Below, in pieces: positions 46,296 to 57,930 of a DNA stretch of 64,000 nucleotides; within the stretch, counting starts at the first letter, position 1, and each line of letters begins with the position of its first letter. Below the pieces are notes generated by a model. That model was not told the origin of the DNA and did not search any database. It saw only the letters and a program-made list of their open reading frames with translations. This DNA comes from Stomoxys calcitrans. Lineage: Eukaryota > Arthropoda > Insecta > Diptera > Muscidae. Made by a program: the position numbers and the translations under genes. The DNA lies in NCBI RefSeq assembly GCF_963082655.1, contig NC_081552.1:194756598-194820597 (forward strand), given 5' to 3'.

Positions 46296-48180
46296 TATAC
46301 TAGCATACCGGTGGTCCGCTTCGCTATCCCCGTTTTTGATACCCACTTTTTAGTGTAGGACTTCCAAAAGCCTATGTAGGCACTAAGTTTATAAGATCAT
46401 GAAGTTTTGTAATAATTACGTATAAAACTTAGAAATCGGTCATTTACTGTAAAGGAAGTACCAAATAGTATCAAATAGCCCAATGTATACTATCAAGGTA
46501 TACATGAATCGCAATTTTGAGCGCTTTAGCTCAATTTGCAAAGAAAGTAACAATTTGTATGTTTTAGTATCTATTTTGCACTTCTTGGTACCAAAATGTA
46601 TGAATTTTGAATGGATCATTTAGTCACCTATTATATGTTTCCTTCTTGTGCCTTCATGCCAAATTACAGACCTCTAGCTCGATGTGCAAAGAAAGTACCA
46701 ACTGGTACCAGTTTTGGTACCAAAATGTATGCATTTTTAATAGATAATGTAGTCACCTATCATATATTCCGTAGTTGTACCTACATGCTAAATTTCAGAC
46801 CTCTAACTTCATATATGAAAAAGGTAACAAATAGTACCAATTTTGGTACTAAAATGTGCGAATGTTGAATAGATCATTTAGTAATCCAATATTTATTTCT
46901 TAGTTATACCCACTGGCAAATTTCAGACCTCAAGATCCATCTGAACAGAAAGTACAAAATGGTACCAATTTTGGTACTAAAATGTACCAAGAGATAATTT
47001 AGTCATCCATCACTTATTTCTTAGTACATGCCAAATTTCAGAACTCAAGATCCATCTGAACAGAATCTACAAGGTAGTACCAATTTTGGTACCAAAATGT
47101 ACGAATTTTGAATAGAACATATGTTCATCCATCATTTATTTCTCAAATGTACCAACGTCCCAAATTTCGAACCTCTAGTTGCAATTTTGGTAGAATTGTA
47201 AAAAAATCATTAAGTCGGGCAGCTTATATTTGTAAGTTCTACCTACATCACAAATTTCAGTCCTCTAGCTCCATCTGCACAGAAAGTACCAAATGGTACC
47301 GATATTGGTACCAAAATGTACGAATTGTAAGAAGATCATAGTTACCCATCATATTTTTCCTAGTTGTACCTACATGCCAAATTTCAGATCTCTTGCTCCA
47401 TTTGTAAAGAAAGTACTAAATGTTACCAATCCTGGTACCAAAATGTACGAATTTTGAATAGATCATTTGGTTATCCATGTTATATTTCCTAGTTGTACCT
47501 ACATGCCAAATTTCAGACCTCTTGCTCCATCTGTAATGAAAGTACTAAATGGTACCAATTGCGGTTCTAAATGTACGTTTCCTCCCGTTACCAGTACTAT
47601 ACTGTCCATTTTTTTTCTTTTTACCCTCATACCTTTGCCCCAGATGTTTTTAAAGCCAAATTTCTAAATTCTACCTCTACCTATCCGCCTCGTACAAAGT
47701 TCAAAGTTAGTACCTTTTTGGAATTTTTTTAGTACGTAATGGAACAAATTTTGGTACCAAAATGTACAAATTTTGAAAAGAACATTTAGTCACCTATCAA
47801 ATATTTCCTAGTTGTGCCTATATGTCAAATTTCAGTGATCTTGCTTCATGTAATGAAAGTACCAAAGGAGTACCAATTGCCATACTAAACGTACTATTTC
47901 TCACACTTCCAGTACGATTTTCCAAAAAAAAATTGTATACCTTTTTTTCGAGACGCTCTTTAATTTGAACATAATTCTAGTCCTTTCCGTTCGCGCTGGG
48001 CAAATATGTACCATTTCGTACTTTTTGGTATTTTTAGTACCTCAACGCACGAATATCAAAGCCTTATCCCGTGCCTACGACCCAAGACCAACATTCATGC
48101 AAAATTTCATGATTCTAGCTTTAGCCGTTTAGGCTGGATGATGATCTGTCAGTTACGCTACTTTTTTACATATATAGATA
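46296..48180. repeat. family F tandem array (GGTACCAAAATGTACG type)
   Basis: About 11 diverged units of 120-160 bp with AAGTACCAAATGGTACC, TTTTGGTACCAAAATGTACG and CATGCCAAATTTCAGACCTC. It opens with TACCGGTGGTCCGCTTCGCT at about 46310 and closes with AGCCGTTTAGGCTGGATGATG, then a TACATATATAGATAA end. No coding frame. Confidence 0.85.
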
Positions 48181-48189
48181 AATATATCT

Positions 48190-48835
48190 TGGGTCTTGAC
48201 TTCTTGAGCCTATAGAGGGCACAATTCTTATCCGATTTGGCTGAAATTTCGCGTGAGACGTATCATCATGATTTCCAAAAACTATACATAGCTTGATCTA
48301 AATCAGCCCATAACCTGGTATAGCTGCCATGTAAACCGATCTCCCGATAAAACTTCTTGAGCCTCTAGAGGGCGCAATTCTTATCCGATTTGGCTGAAGT
48401 TTTACACCTATCGTTTTGATATGACTTTCAACAACTGAACCTGATATGGCCTAAATCAGTCCATAACCTGATATAGCCGCCATAGAAACCAATCTGGGAT
48501 CTTGACTTCTTGAGCTTCTAGATGGCGCAATTCCAATCCGATTTGGCTGAAATTATGCATTAGGTGTTTTGCTGTGACTTCCAAAAACTGTTTCAAGTAT
48601 GATCTAAATCGGTTCATAACTTGATATAGCTCTCATATAAACCGATCCCCTGAATATACTTCTTGAGCCTCTAGAGGGTGCAATTCTTTTACGATTTGGC
48701 TGAAATTTTGCAGAACGACTCTTCTATGGTCTTAACATACATAGTAAATATGTTTCAAATCGGTCCATTACCTGAATAGTTAAATCGACCTCCCGATTAG
48801 ATTTCTTGAGCCTCTAGAGGGTGCAATTGTCATGC
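48190..48835 (+). repeat. family A monomers
   Basis: Four monomers of the ATAGCTGCCATGTAAACCGAT type without termini. The array switches orientation at about 48835. Confidence 0.75.
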
Positions 48836-50150
48836 CACGCAATGCAAAATTTCAGCCAAATCTGGTTATAATTGTGCCCACAATCACATGGCAGCCGGTT
48901 GTACGTACCGGATTGACCCGATGGAATACTTCATCGGCAAGGGCTGCCGCCTCAGTGTACAATACACTGCTACAACAACAACAACATAATTGTGCCCTAT
49001 AATGGCTCAAGAAGTCAAGATCCACGATCGGTTTATATGGGAGCTATATCAGGTAATAAACCGACTTAAACCATACTTGGAACAGTTGCTGAAGGTCAAA
49101 ACAAGAAACTTTACGTAAAATTGCAGCTAAATCGGATAAGAATTACGCCCTCTAGCGGCTCAAGAAGTCAAGTTCCGAAATCGGTTTACATGGCAGCTAT
49201 ATCAGGTTATGAACCGATTCACATAAAACTTGGCACTGCTCCAGGAAATCGAAACAAAACAAAACTTCATGATGAATTTCAGCCAAATCGGATAGGATTT
49301 GCGCCCTCTAGAGGCTCAATAAGTCAAGACCCCAAATGGGTTTATACGGCAGCTATATCTTAATATTAACCGATTTGAACCATACTTAGCACAGTTGTTT
49401 GAAGTCATAACCAAACGCAATGAATGCTAAATTTCAGCTAAATCGGACAATAATTGCGCCCCCTAATGGCTCAAAAAGTCAAGATCCAAGATCAGTTTAT
49501 ATGACAACTATATCAAAACATGGACCGATATGGCCCATTTACAATTCGAACCGACCTACACTAATAAGAAGTATTTGTGCAAAATTTCAAACGGCTAGCT
49601 TTACTCCTTCGAAAGTTTGCGTGCTTTCGACAGACAGACGGATGGAGGGGCAGACGGTCGGACATGGCTCATCTTAAAATGTCAAGATGATCAAGAATAT
49701 ATACACTTTATGGCGTCTTAGACGAAGATTTCGAGGAGTTACAAACAGATTGACGAAATTAGTATAACTCCATCCTATGATGAAGGGTATTAAAAATGCT
49801 ACCATAAAATTTTCAGCTAAATTGAGTAAGAATTGCGCCCTCTAGAGGCTCAAGAAGTGGAATCGCGAGTTTAGTGCTACATTAGTTTATAGGCCGATCT
49901 AAATCATACTTGGCACAGCTGTTGAAGGTCAGAGTTAAACATAGAAGTGCAAAATCTCAGTCAAATCAGACGGTAATTGAGTCTTCTAGAGGGTCAATAA
50001 GTCAAATCTGGAGATTGATTTATATGCCATCTATATCAGGTTGTGGACCGATTTGGATCATACCTGGCACAATTGTTGGAAGTCATGACGAGACACGAGA
50101 ATTGGGCCCTCTAGAGGCTCAAGAAATCAGATCTGAAGATCGGTTTACAT
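48836..50150 (-). repeat. family A monomers plus element end
   Basis: Opposite-orientation monomers carrying the 106-bp insertion at 48880. The element end (CATCCTATGATGAAGGGTAT) is at about 49770-49790, and further monomers run to about 50150. Confidence 0.75.
48880..48985 (+). mobile_element. short (CAA)n-tailed retroinsertion with 12-bp target duplication
   Basis: 106 bp from ACAATCACATGGCAGCC to CTACAACAACAACAAC, flanked by ATAATTGTGCCC at 48868-48879 and 48986-48997. It fits the 5'-truncated 3' end of a LOA-type non-LTR element or a small SINE. Confidence 0.82.
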
Positions 50151-51150
50151 ATAGGGCGCACTTCTTATTCGATTTTGCTGAAATTGTGCATAAGTTGTTT
50201 TGTTTTGACATCCAATAACTGAGCCAAAAATGGTCGAAATCAGTTCATAACCTGGTTTAGCTGTCATATAAACCGATCCCGGATTCTTGATTGTCTACAG
50301 GACCCAATTCTTACCCGATTTGGCTGAAATTTTGCACGAAGTGTTTTGTTTTGACTTCCAATCACTATGCCAAGTGATGCCTAATCGATTCATAACCTGA
50401 TATAGCTACCATATCAACCGATTTCGGATCTTGATTTCTTGAGCCTCTAGAGGGCGCAATTCTTATCCGATTTGGTTGAAACTTTGAACGAAGTGTTTTG
50501 TTTTGACTTCCAAAAGCAGTGCCAATAATTGTGTGAATCGGTTCTGCCTTATAAACCGATCTAGGATCTTGGTTTCTTGAGCCTCTAGAGGGCGCAATTC
50601 TTATCCGATTTCGTTGGAATTTTGCACGAAGTATTTTATTTTGACTTCCAATCACTATGCTAAGAATGGTCCAAATCGGTTCATAGCCTTATATAGCTGC
50701 CATATCAACCGATCTAGGATCTTGATTTCTTGAGCCTCTAGAGGGCGCAATTCTTATCCGATTTATCTGAATTTTTGCATGAAGTGTTTTGTTTTGACTT
50801 CCAACAACTATATCAAGAATGGTCCAAACCGGTTAATAACCCGATATAGCTGCCATATAAACCGATCTCGGTTTTGACTTCTAGAATCTCTAGAAAGCGC
50901 AATTCTTATGCGATTAGGCTGAAAATTTGCAGGTGTTTTGTTTTGACTTTCAATAACTGTGCTAAGAATCTTTCAAATCCATTCATAACCCTTTTTAGCT
51001 GTCATATAAACCGATCCGAAATCTCGACTTCTTGAGCCTCAAAAGGGCGCAATTCTTATCCGAATTGGCTGAAATTTTGCAGATCTTTTCTTTTGACGTC
51101 CAGTAACTGTATCCAGAATAGTCTAAGCCGGTTTATAACCTGATTTAGCT
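50151..51150 (+). repeat. family A monomers
   Basis: About seven monomers (GAGCCTCTAGAGGGCGCAAT, CGAAGTGTTTTGTTTTGAC) without termini, running into the non-LTR remnant. Confidence 0.78.
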
Positions 51151-51164
51151 GCTGGCATATGTAG

Positions 51165-51370
51165 ACCGTAGGGCCGTAGGCTTGAAATGGGCCTGAATCC
51201 GAGGCCCCATCTCATGGCTCCACAGTAGTGCGATTACACCATTACTTACCTACGCCTCAATAGTTTGGTGGGCTGCGATGGAAAAAAAAGTGCAACGTTA
51301 GGATAAAACAATAGGTTCCGGAATATGTTGTCTTGCCATGGGCGGAGAGATGAGGACCACTGTGATTTAA
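51165..51370 (+). pseudogene. non-LTR retrotransposon scrap (post-RT region)
   Basis: Translation gives ITPLLTYASIVWWAAMEKKV and, after a frame change, CLAMGGEMRTT. These are conserved between RT and RNase H in R1/Jockey/LOA-type elements. Confidence 0.7.
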
Positions 51371-51482
51371 AATCGAAAAATTCTCAAAATGGATAAAAAT
51401 ATTTAAAATTTTTCTTATGGAAAATTGTAGCCGCTAATGAGTCCAGGAAGGGACCTATCGGCGGTGATATTTAGTTATGAAG

Positions 51483-52750
51483 GTTAGGTTTAAGTGTCAG
51501 TCTGTCATCAGACTCACTTAGACGTTTTCGTCCATTGTAACACCACAGGAAGAGAAGAAGGAAGATGCCTTCTAAATCCTACCGTTGAACCATCCAGATA
51601 GCTTTAAAAAGCCCAATAACTTGCGAATGTTCACATCCGCCAAATCAGACAGGTTCTTAAAGAAATGAGAACCTAAAGTGGAACTCCTTCGAACTGCTAG
51701 TGCGGGACACACACACAGAAGATGTTCTATAGTCTCTTCTTCTTCGATGTCCCTTCAGCCTCTGCAAAAGTCGTTGCTGGCAACATTCAGTCTGTCAGCA
51801 TGTTTTCCGATTAGACAATGACCTGTCGTGACGGACACAATGACTGAGACGTCTGTTCTAGCCAATGACAACAAAGCAGTAGACCTCTTCGAGGCTAGAT
51901 TAGGTCACATAGTTTTGGAATGCTCACAAGCCCATCTATGTGACCATCTATCATTCGTTGTCCTTCGGGCCTGGTCCTGATAACTTAGCTTACATGTCAC
52001 TAGAGGCATACCCACAGATTCCAGTATCCCTGGAATGTGTAGGGTAGTGCCTGGTCTCGCAAGCTCATCCGCTTTACAATTCCCTGGGATGACAATCTAT
52101 CATTCGGTGTCCTTCGCGCCTGGTCCCGAAAACTTAGCTTACATGTCGCTAGAGGCATACCAACAGATTTCAGTGTGCCTGGAGTGTGTAGGGCAGTTCC
52201 TAGTCTCGCAAACTCGTCTGCTTTAGAATTTCCTGAGATATCTCTGTGGCTCGGCAACCAGAACAAGTGACTTTTGACCTGTTCAGCCATCTCGTTGAGA
52301 GATCTACGACAGTCGAGGGCGGTTTTTGTGTTCAGAAATACGTTCTCCAGGGATTTAACGGCTGCCTGGCTGTCTCAAACGATATTTATGCCAATCGTCG
52401 TTATGACATTATATCTTAGCCATTCCACCATCAAGGATCTCTGCTTGATACAGTGCGGCTGTGATGCACAAACGAGCCATCCTTTGGTTCCGGTTAAGTA
52501 TTGAGCAGTAGGTGGACTTTTAAAGCGCCGTCCACCAGAGCACAACACCATATAGCATTATATGTCTGACTACTGCAGTATATACCCAATGCATGACACG
52601 TGGTCTAAATCCCCAACTTTTGCCAATGGCTCTCTTGCGGGTGTATAGGGCAAGAGTTACCTTTCTTGCCCTTTCCAAAATGTTGGATTTGATGTTGGTT
52701 ATGAAACAAAAGCTAAACTGTGTATTGCTAGCTGAAACAATTTACAGGGA
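51483..52750 (-). pseudogene. non-LTR retrotransposon remnant (RNase H and C-terminus), opposite copy
   Basis: Reverse complement of the family at 27150-28680. It includes the 3' tail (GACTCACTTAGACGTTTTCG at about 51520), the Cys-rich region, SGNSKADEFARLGTALHTPG and the RNase H region. A 147-bp segment is tandemly duplicated inside it. Many disruptions. Confidence 0.82.
51945..52240. repeat. 147-bp tandem duplication within the non-LTR remnant
   Basis: TATCATTCGTTGTCCTTC at 51949 and TATCATTCGGTGTCCTTC at 52096. Both run through GGCATACC.ACAGATT to GACAATCTATC or its equivalent. The two copies differ by about 10-15%. Confidence 0.85.
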
Positions 52751-52789
52751 GATTAGATCGTTTTGTGCATTTGCTGAAAAGCGGTGATT

Positions 52790-53210
52790 ACGGCCAAAAA
52801 TCATGATGCCGACTCCCGATTGTCAACATAAGGCGAGTCGGTTTTCTATTCTTTCATTGCCACAGAGTATCAAGTTCGATCTAAATGAGTTTATATAGAA
52901 AGACGTTTGACGTTTGACAAGTTCTTCGAAATTCAATTACAATTATTAACTAGCCTAGGAGTATTACCAAGAGTCTGAGTCATTAGCAAAATACCCTCAT
53001 TCCATGGAAACGCTCTTATCTTACGATACACATTTTCAATGTTTTAAAAAAATTTTTTCAACTATCTAATTATGGGGATAAAGAAAAATAACAGACACAA
53101 CTCCTCAAAAATAATATGTCAAGATTTTGTTGTGATATATATTTAATTAAAATGATGATAATCGTCCAACAAGGCACAGTTGCTTTAAAGCCAAATGCCT
53201 TTTTGTTGCA
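52790..53210. other. repeat-free upstream region of peritrophin-like gene 2
   Basis: About 0.4 kb without known repeats, ending at the TATA box; candidate regulatory region. An 8-bp stem (GCCGACTC/GAGTCGGT) lies at about 52809-52842. Confidence 0.4.
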
Positions 53211-53218
53211 TATAAATA
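53211..53218 (+). promoter_or_regulatory. TATA box of peritrophin-like gene 2
   Basis: TATAAATA preceded by GTTGCA. A TTCAAC initiator-like site lies about 32-36 bp downstream and the start codon 90 bp downstream, a standard arrangement for a strongly expressed, tissue-specific fly gene. Confidence 0.7.
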
Positions 53219-53300
53219 GCCAGCCCTGGTTAAGGCATTATTGATTCAACAACCAGTATCGATTCGTAAAACATCTGTGACTAGTGACCTCCTTTTGAAA

Positions 53301-54307
53301 ATGAAGCTTTGTGTGGCCATTGCCATGGTAGGTTTTCAAATCCCTAAAAATTACCCACATTCCTTATGCTTGCTTTGTGTGTCTTACAGCTTGTCATTCC
53401 CACATTGGCATCTGCCGATATTTTCTCGGAATATTCCTCATTCCTCGATCCCTTTGCTTCCATACAAAATCCATGCCATGACATACAAAATGGCCAATTC
53501 ATTTGCAAGGACTGTGCCACTTTGGCCTTTTGTGTGCAGGAAAACGGCAACTGGAATTCTATGGACATCAGCACTTGCGATACGGGCCGTGACCTTTATT
53601 GTGATGAGAATGTACGTGGCTGTGTGTACAAAAAGGAATGCACCGGCCGTGGCCCCAAATTCGAATGTCAAAACTCGGGAAAATTCCCTGATCCCTACGA
53701 TTGCAAGCAATACCATGTGTGTAACGAGACCAAGCATGACGAACGCTTTGTGTGTCCTCAGGGCAGCGCCTATTCGCCGGCCACCAAATCCTGCTCGCTT
53801 TCAGCCCATGATGACATTTGCTATAAGGCCCAATACACCTGTGACAATCCTTGGGATATGGCCGCTTGGCCAAGTGATCCCAACATTTACTACATCTGTT
53901 GGTATACAACTGTCGATGGTGAAATAGTGCGTTATCCATTGTTGCATCGTTGTCCGGATGGACATGTGTTCAAGGGAAATGCCTGTGTTCCGGGTGGCAA
54001 AGCTGACAGCGATTCACAATTGCCGGAGACATCTTCATCGATAACGCCAATGTCGACAACAACACCATCGACAACAAGACCAACGACGACAACAGCACCA
54101 TGGACAACAACAACACCATCAACAACAACACCATCAACCACAACAACCATGTCTACATCATGTGATCTTGGTTCTGGACTCAAAGCTAATGCAAATGATT
54201 GTTATTCCTACTATGTTTGCACAAGTGGCCAACTGGTCAGCAAAACTTGTCCATCGGGCACTTATTTCAACCCCACATCTTTAAGTTGTACTCTTGGAGG
54301 TTGTTGA
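53301..54307 (+). CDS. peritrophin-like secreted CBM14 protein 2 (two exons)
   Basis: Join 53301-53327 with 53390-54307, giving 314 residues; the intron is 62 nt (GTAGGT...TCTTACAG, phase 0). Signal peptide MKLCVAIAM-LVIPTLASA (about 1-18). Four CBM14-type modules: about 38-87, 102-153 (six Cys, PDPYDCKQYHVC), 160-208 (divergent, fewer Cys) and 267-314 (six Cys, NDCYSYYVC). A Thr/Pro-rich, mucin-like linker at 222-266 is a likely O-glycosylation region. Predicted role: secreted chitin binding in the peritrophic matrix or cuticle. The protein aligns over its length with the gene at 39664-45716, including the same 27-nt first exon, so the two are tandem paralogues. A TATA box lies 90 bp before the ATG and AATAAA 27 bp after the stop. 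An in-frame ATG at 53366, inside the intron, could give an alternative signal peptide if the intron were retained. Confidence 0.92.
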
Positions 54308-54333
54308 GCATTCCGGTACAAATTTCAGCATTT

Positions 54334-54339
54334 AATAAA
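54334..54339 (+). promoter_or_regulatory. polyadenylation signal of peritrophin-like gene 2
   Basis: AATAAA 27 bp downstream of the TGA stop at 54305-54307. Confidence 0.7.
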
Positions 54340-54384
54340 AATATAATCATACGAGCATATTAAAGGGAGCATTGAAATATTCCT

Positions 54385-56483
54385 TCTTATATGTAAAACT
54401 ATCTGACCCGGGCCCGCTCCGCTGCGCCTTTTTCTTACTTTATATGGAACAAAAGCTTCCTTGGAATATTTATTTTCCGAAAATTAAAGAGGTTTTAGTG
54501 AAATACTTTGCAAACTCGCCTAACAGTTTAACAATATTAGTGCCTTTATCTGAATCCCATATGATCTTTATTGGTCTACGTATTTAAGTTTGGATGCAAG
54601 GTGTCCTCATTCTTAAAATACTTCATTTCAGTCCGATATTCTCATGATGTCTGATTTAGTGGTGTTTTCGGTGGAGAGGTGGTCCCCCAGATACTTGGCC
54701 CTGAAAAAATATCAGCATCTTGCTCTTCTCTCAAATACAATTTGTTTGAACCCTTATTGCCATTGGTTTAAGAGGAGTTTACAGGATGAGGCGTCCCCCA
54801 AACACATGGCCCCAAAATAGGTTATCAAATTCGTTTTCTCAAATACCTTTCATTTGAGCCACATATTGGCATGGTCGAAAAATGTTTTCCCTTTGGGGGT
54901 GTTTTGGGAAAGGGGTGATGCCCTCAATACATGGTCCTAAATTTGGATATCAAATTCATTTTCTACTCCCAAATACCTTTATTTGAGCCCCATATTGCGA
55001 TGGTCACTAAAAAATTGCTGTTTGTTTGGTATTTTGGGAAAGGGGTAGACCCCCAGAAAATTGGTTCCGAAAATGGGTATCTATTCTCGCTCTACCCCCA
55101 ATACCTTTCATTTAAGCTCCACATTGACATGGTCGGTAAATATGCCCGATTTAGGGGTGTTTTGGGGATTGGGGTGGTCCCCCAAACACAAAGCCCGGAA
55201 AATGTATCAGCAACGTGCTCTATTCTCATATATCTATTTATTTGAACCCCATATAGCCATTGGCCTCAAAATTGCATATGAAATGCGTTTTCTAATCTCA
55301 TTTAAACTCCTTATTGCATAAGTCAGCAAATATGTCCGGTTTGGGGTATTGGCCCTAAAACTATAAATATTTAGTTCCACTCTCTTTAAGACCCAAATTG
55401 CCTTGGGGGTTGTCATGGTGGTGGGACGTCCCCTAGACAATTGGTCCCTAATGTTGATATCAGATACATGGTCTACTCCCAAATACCTTTAATTTGAGTT
55501 CCATATTTCCATAGTCGGCAAACATGATCGGCTTGGAGGGTGTTTTGGGGAATGGGTTGGCCTCGAAAATATATATCGGATTCGTGTTCCACTTTAAAAA
55601 CCCTCTTATTTGAGCCTTATATTGCAATAGTCAGCAAATACTTACTATTTGGGTGGTGTTGTGGGTGTGGGGTGGCCCCATAGACACTTTTTCCGAATAT
55701 TAATATCAAATTCGTGCTTTACTCCCAAAGACCTTTCATTTGAGCCCCATATGGCTATGGTCCTAATTTTGTCCCCTTTTGGGGGGATGTTTTTGGTAAG
55801 AGGCGGCCCCCCAAACACTTGGTCCCATATTTGGATATCAGATTTGTATTCTACATTCAAATACCTTTTATTTAAGCCCCCTATTCCCATGGTCAGTAAA
55901 TAAGTCTTATTTGGGGTGTGTTTTGGGAAAGGGGTGGACATCCAGAAACGTGGTCCCACATTTGGATATCAGATTCGTATTCTACTCGCAAATACCTTTC
56001 ATTTGAGTCCCATATTGGCATGGTCGGTAAATATGTCCGATTTTGGAGTGTTTTGGGGCTTGGGGTGGTCCCCTTAACACTTGGTCCGACAATTGGATAT
56101 CAGATACGTTTTCTTATCCTAAATACCTTCCGTTTGAGTTCCATATTGTCGTGATTGGTCTAAATATATGTTTGGTAGGTTTTAAGGTGGGGCAGCCCCC
56201 CTAGGTACCCCATCCGAAATTTGGATATCAAATTTTTATCTTCAGGGTACTATATGAGAGCACACAAAATTTCGCTTAAATCGTACCACCCATCTCCGAG
56301 ATCTGGCGTTTCTGAAAAGTAGTGTAAGGGGGAGGGTCCGCCCCCCCTTCAGATATCAAAAAATGTAGTACCCTATTTTCACCACGGGACCATTATGCAC
56401 CATCTTCAAGAAAATCGGTTCAGCCGTTTCTGAGTCTATGAGGAACACACAAACAAACACAAATTGATTTTTATGTATAAGAC
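54385..56483 (+). repeat. family D element with short inverted ends
   Basis: It starts TCTTATATGTAAAACTATC, GACCCGGGCCCGCTCCGC and ends with AAAATCGGTTCAGCCG, GGAACACACAAACAAACAC and TTTTTATGTATAAGA. The ends are nearly inverted copies of each other. The interior is about ten diverged units (CATTTGAGCCCCATATTG, GGGGTGTTTTGGG). No gene. Confidence 0.7.
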
Positions 56484-57000
56484 TGGCTGATCCCGGCCCG
56501 CTCTGCTGCGCCCGATTATGCTATGTTTGAGAGAAGAGCTCTAAATTTGAACATTTCTGCGTATTTGTAGTTGAAAATGTATTCCAATTTTCTTATGGAT
56601 TTTTCTGCGCTCAAGTACCTCTTATTTAAACCCCACATTGCAATGGTCACTAAAAGTCCTTCTTGGGGTGTGGTGGACCCCCAGGCACTTGGTCCCAAAA
56701 GTGAAAGTCATATACGTGCTCTATTCCCAAAGACCTTTCATTTAAGATCCATATTGCCATGGTCGGTAAATATGTCCGATTTGAGGGGTTTTATAGTGGT
56801 GGAGTGACCCACACTTAGTTCCGCAATTGGATATCAGATTTGTTTTCTACTCTCAAATACCTTTAATTTGAGTCCCATATAGTAGTGGTTGGTCTATAAA
56901 TCCGTTTACCGGATTTTGGGCGTGGGTGGCTCTCCTAGGCATCCCACCCCAGAATTTGATACCAAATTTTTTGATTTTAGATCCTTGCTATATTCCTATA
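56484..57000 (+). repeat. second family D element, 3' truncated
   Basis: Begins directly after the first with CTGATCCCGGCCCGCTCTGC, then three units. The conserved closing sequence is missing. Confidence 0.7.
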
Positions 57001-57208
57001 TTTTATTTTTCTTTATTCAAAGGACCGATAGGTTGTCATAACAAAGATACATGCTGATGATTAATTTTTACCACTCTGCCCTCTCTCTGTTCATGTTGGC
57101 ATGTTTTTAATTGGATCAACTAAATCCAATTGGATCAAACAATTTCAGTTGACGACTGCCAAATGACGCTAATTAAAATGTTAGTGCTACTCGCTTACAG
57201 TGGATCAC

Positions 57209-57260
57209 ATGGTATGGTGGTTGTCTATGAATAGTCATTCATAGACAACCACCATACCAT
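57209..57260. repeat. perfect 24-bp-stem hairpin with 4-nt loop
   Basis: Arms 57209-57232 and 57237-57260 are exact reverse complements around AGTC. It lies in sequence that matches no repeat family here. Confidence 0.95.
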
Positions 57261-57299
57261 ATGACCACCTGTTATATAGTCATCATTTAGTCTTTTTTA

Positions 57300-57930
57300 T
57301 ACCCACCACCGAAGGATGGGGGTATATTCATCTTTTCATTCCGTCTAAGACGATCTAGACATGTCCGTCCATATGTCTGTTGAAATCACCCTACAATCAT
57401 TAAAAATAGAGATATTGCACAGATTCTTTGCACAGATTCTTCTTTTTTTGTCCATAAGCAGGTTAAGTTCGAAGATGGGCTATATCGGACTATATCCGAC
57501 ATAAACCGATGGCGCCCATATAGACCGATCCGCCGATTTAGGGTCTTAGGCCCATAAAAGCCACATTTATTATCCGATTTAGATGAAATTTGGGACAGTG
57601 AGTTGTGTTAGGCCCTTCGACATCCGTCGCTAAATTGGCCAAGACCGGTTCAGATTTGGTTATAGCTGCCATATAGACTGATCCTCCGATTAAGGGTCTT
57701 AGGCCCATAAAAGCCACATTTATTATCCGATTTTGATGAAATTTGGGACAGTGAGTTTTCTTAGGCCCTTCGATATCTTTCTTCAATTTGGGACTGATCG
57801 GTTATGATTTGGATATAGCTGCCATATAGACCAATTTCTCGATTTAAGGCTTTGGGCCCATAAAAGGTGCATTTATTGTCCGATGTCGCCGAAATTTGAG
57901 ACAGTGAGTTTAATTAGACTCATCGACGTT
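57300..57930 (+). repeat. family G element, left end plus three monomers
   Basis: Left end TATACCCACCACCGAAGGAT, then a GTCCGTCCATATGTCTG block and units with TTTGGGACAGTGAGTT. It shows families A and G share the same terminus type. The hairpin end is missing. Confidence 0.82.

Noticed and set aside
53438..53939. Reverse-strand open frames overlapping peritrophin-like gene 2
   Set aside because: They are antisense shadows of a well-supported + strand gene with Cys-rich codon structure.
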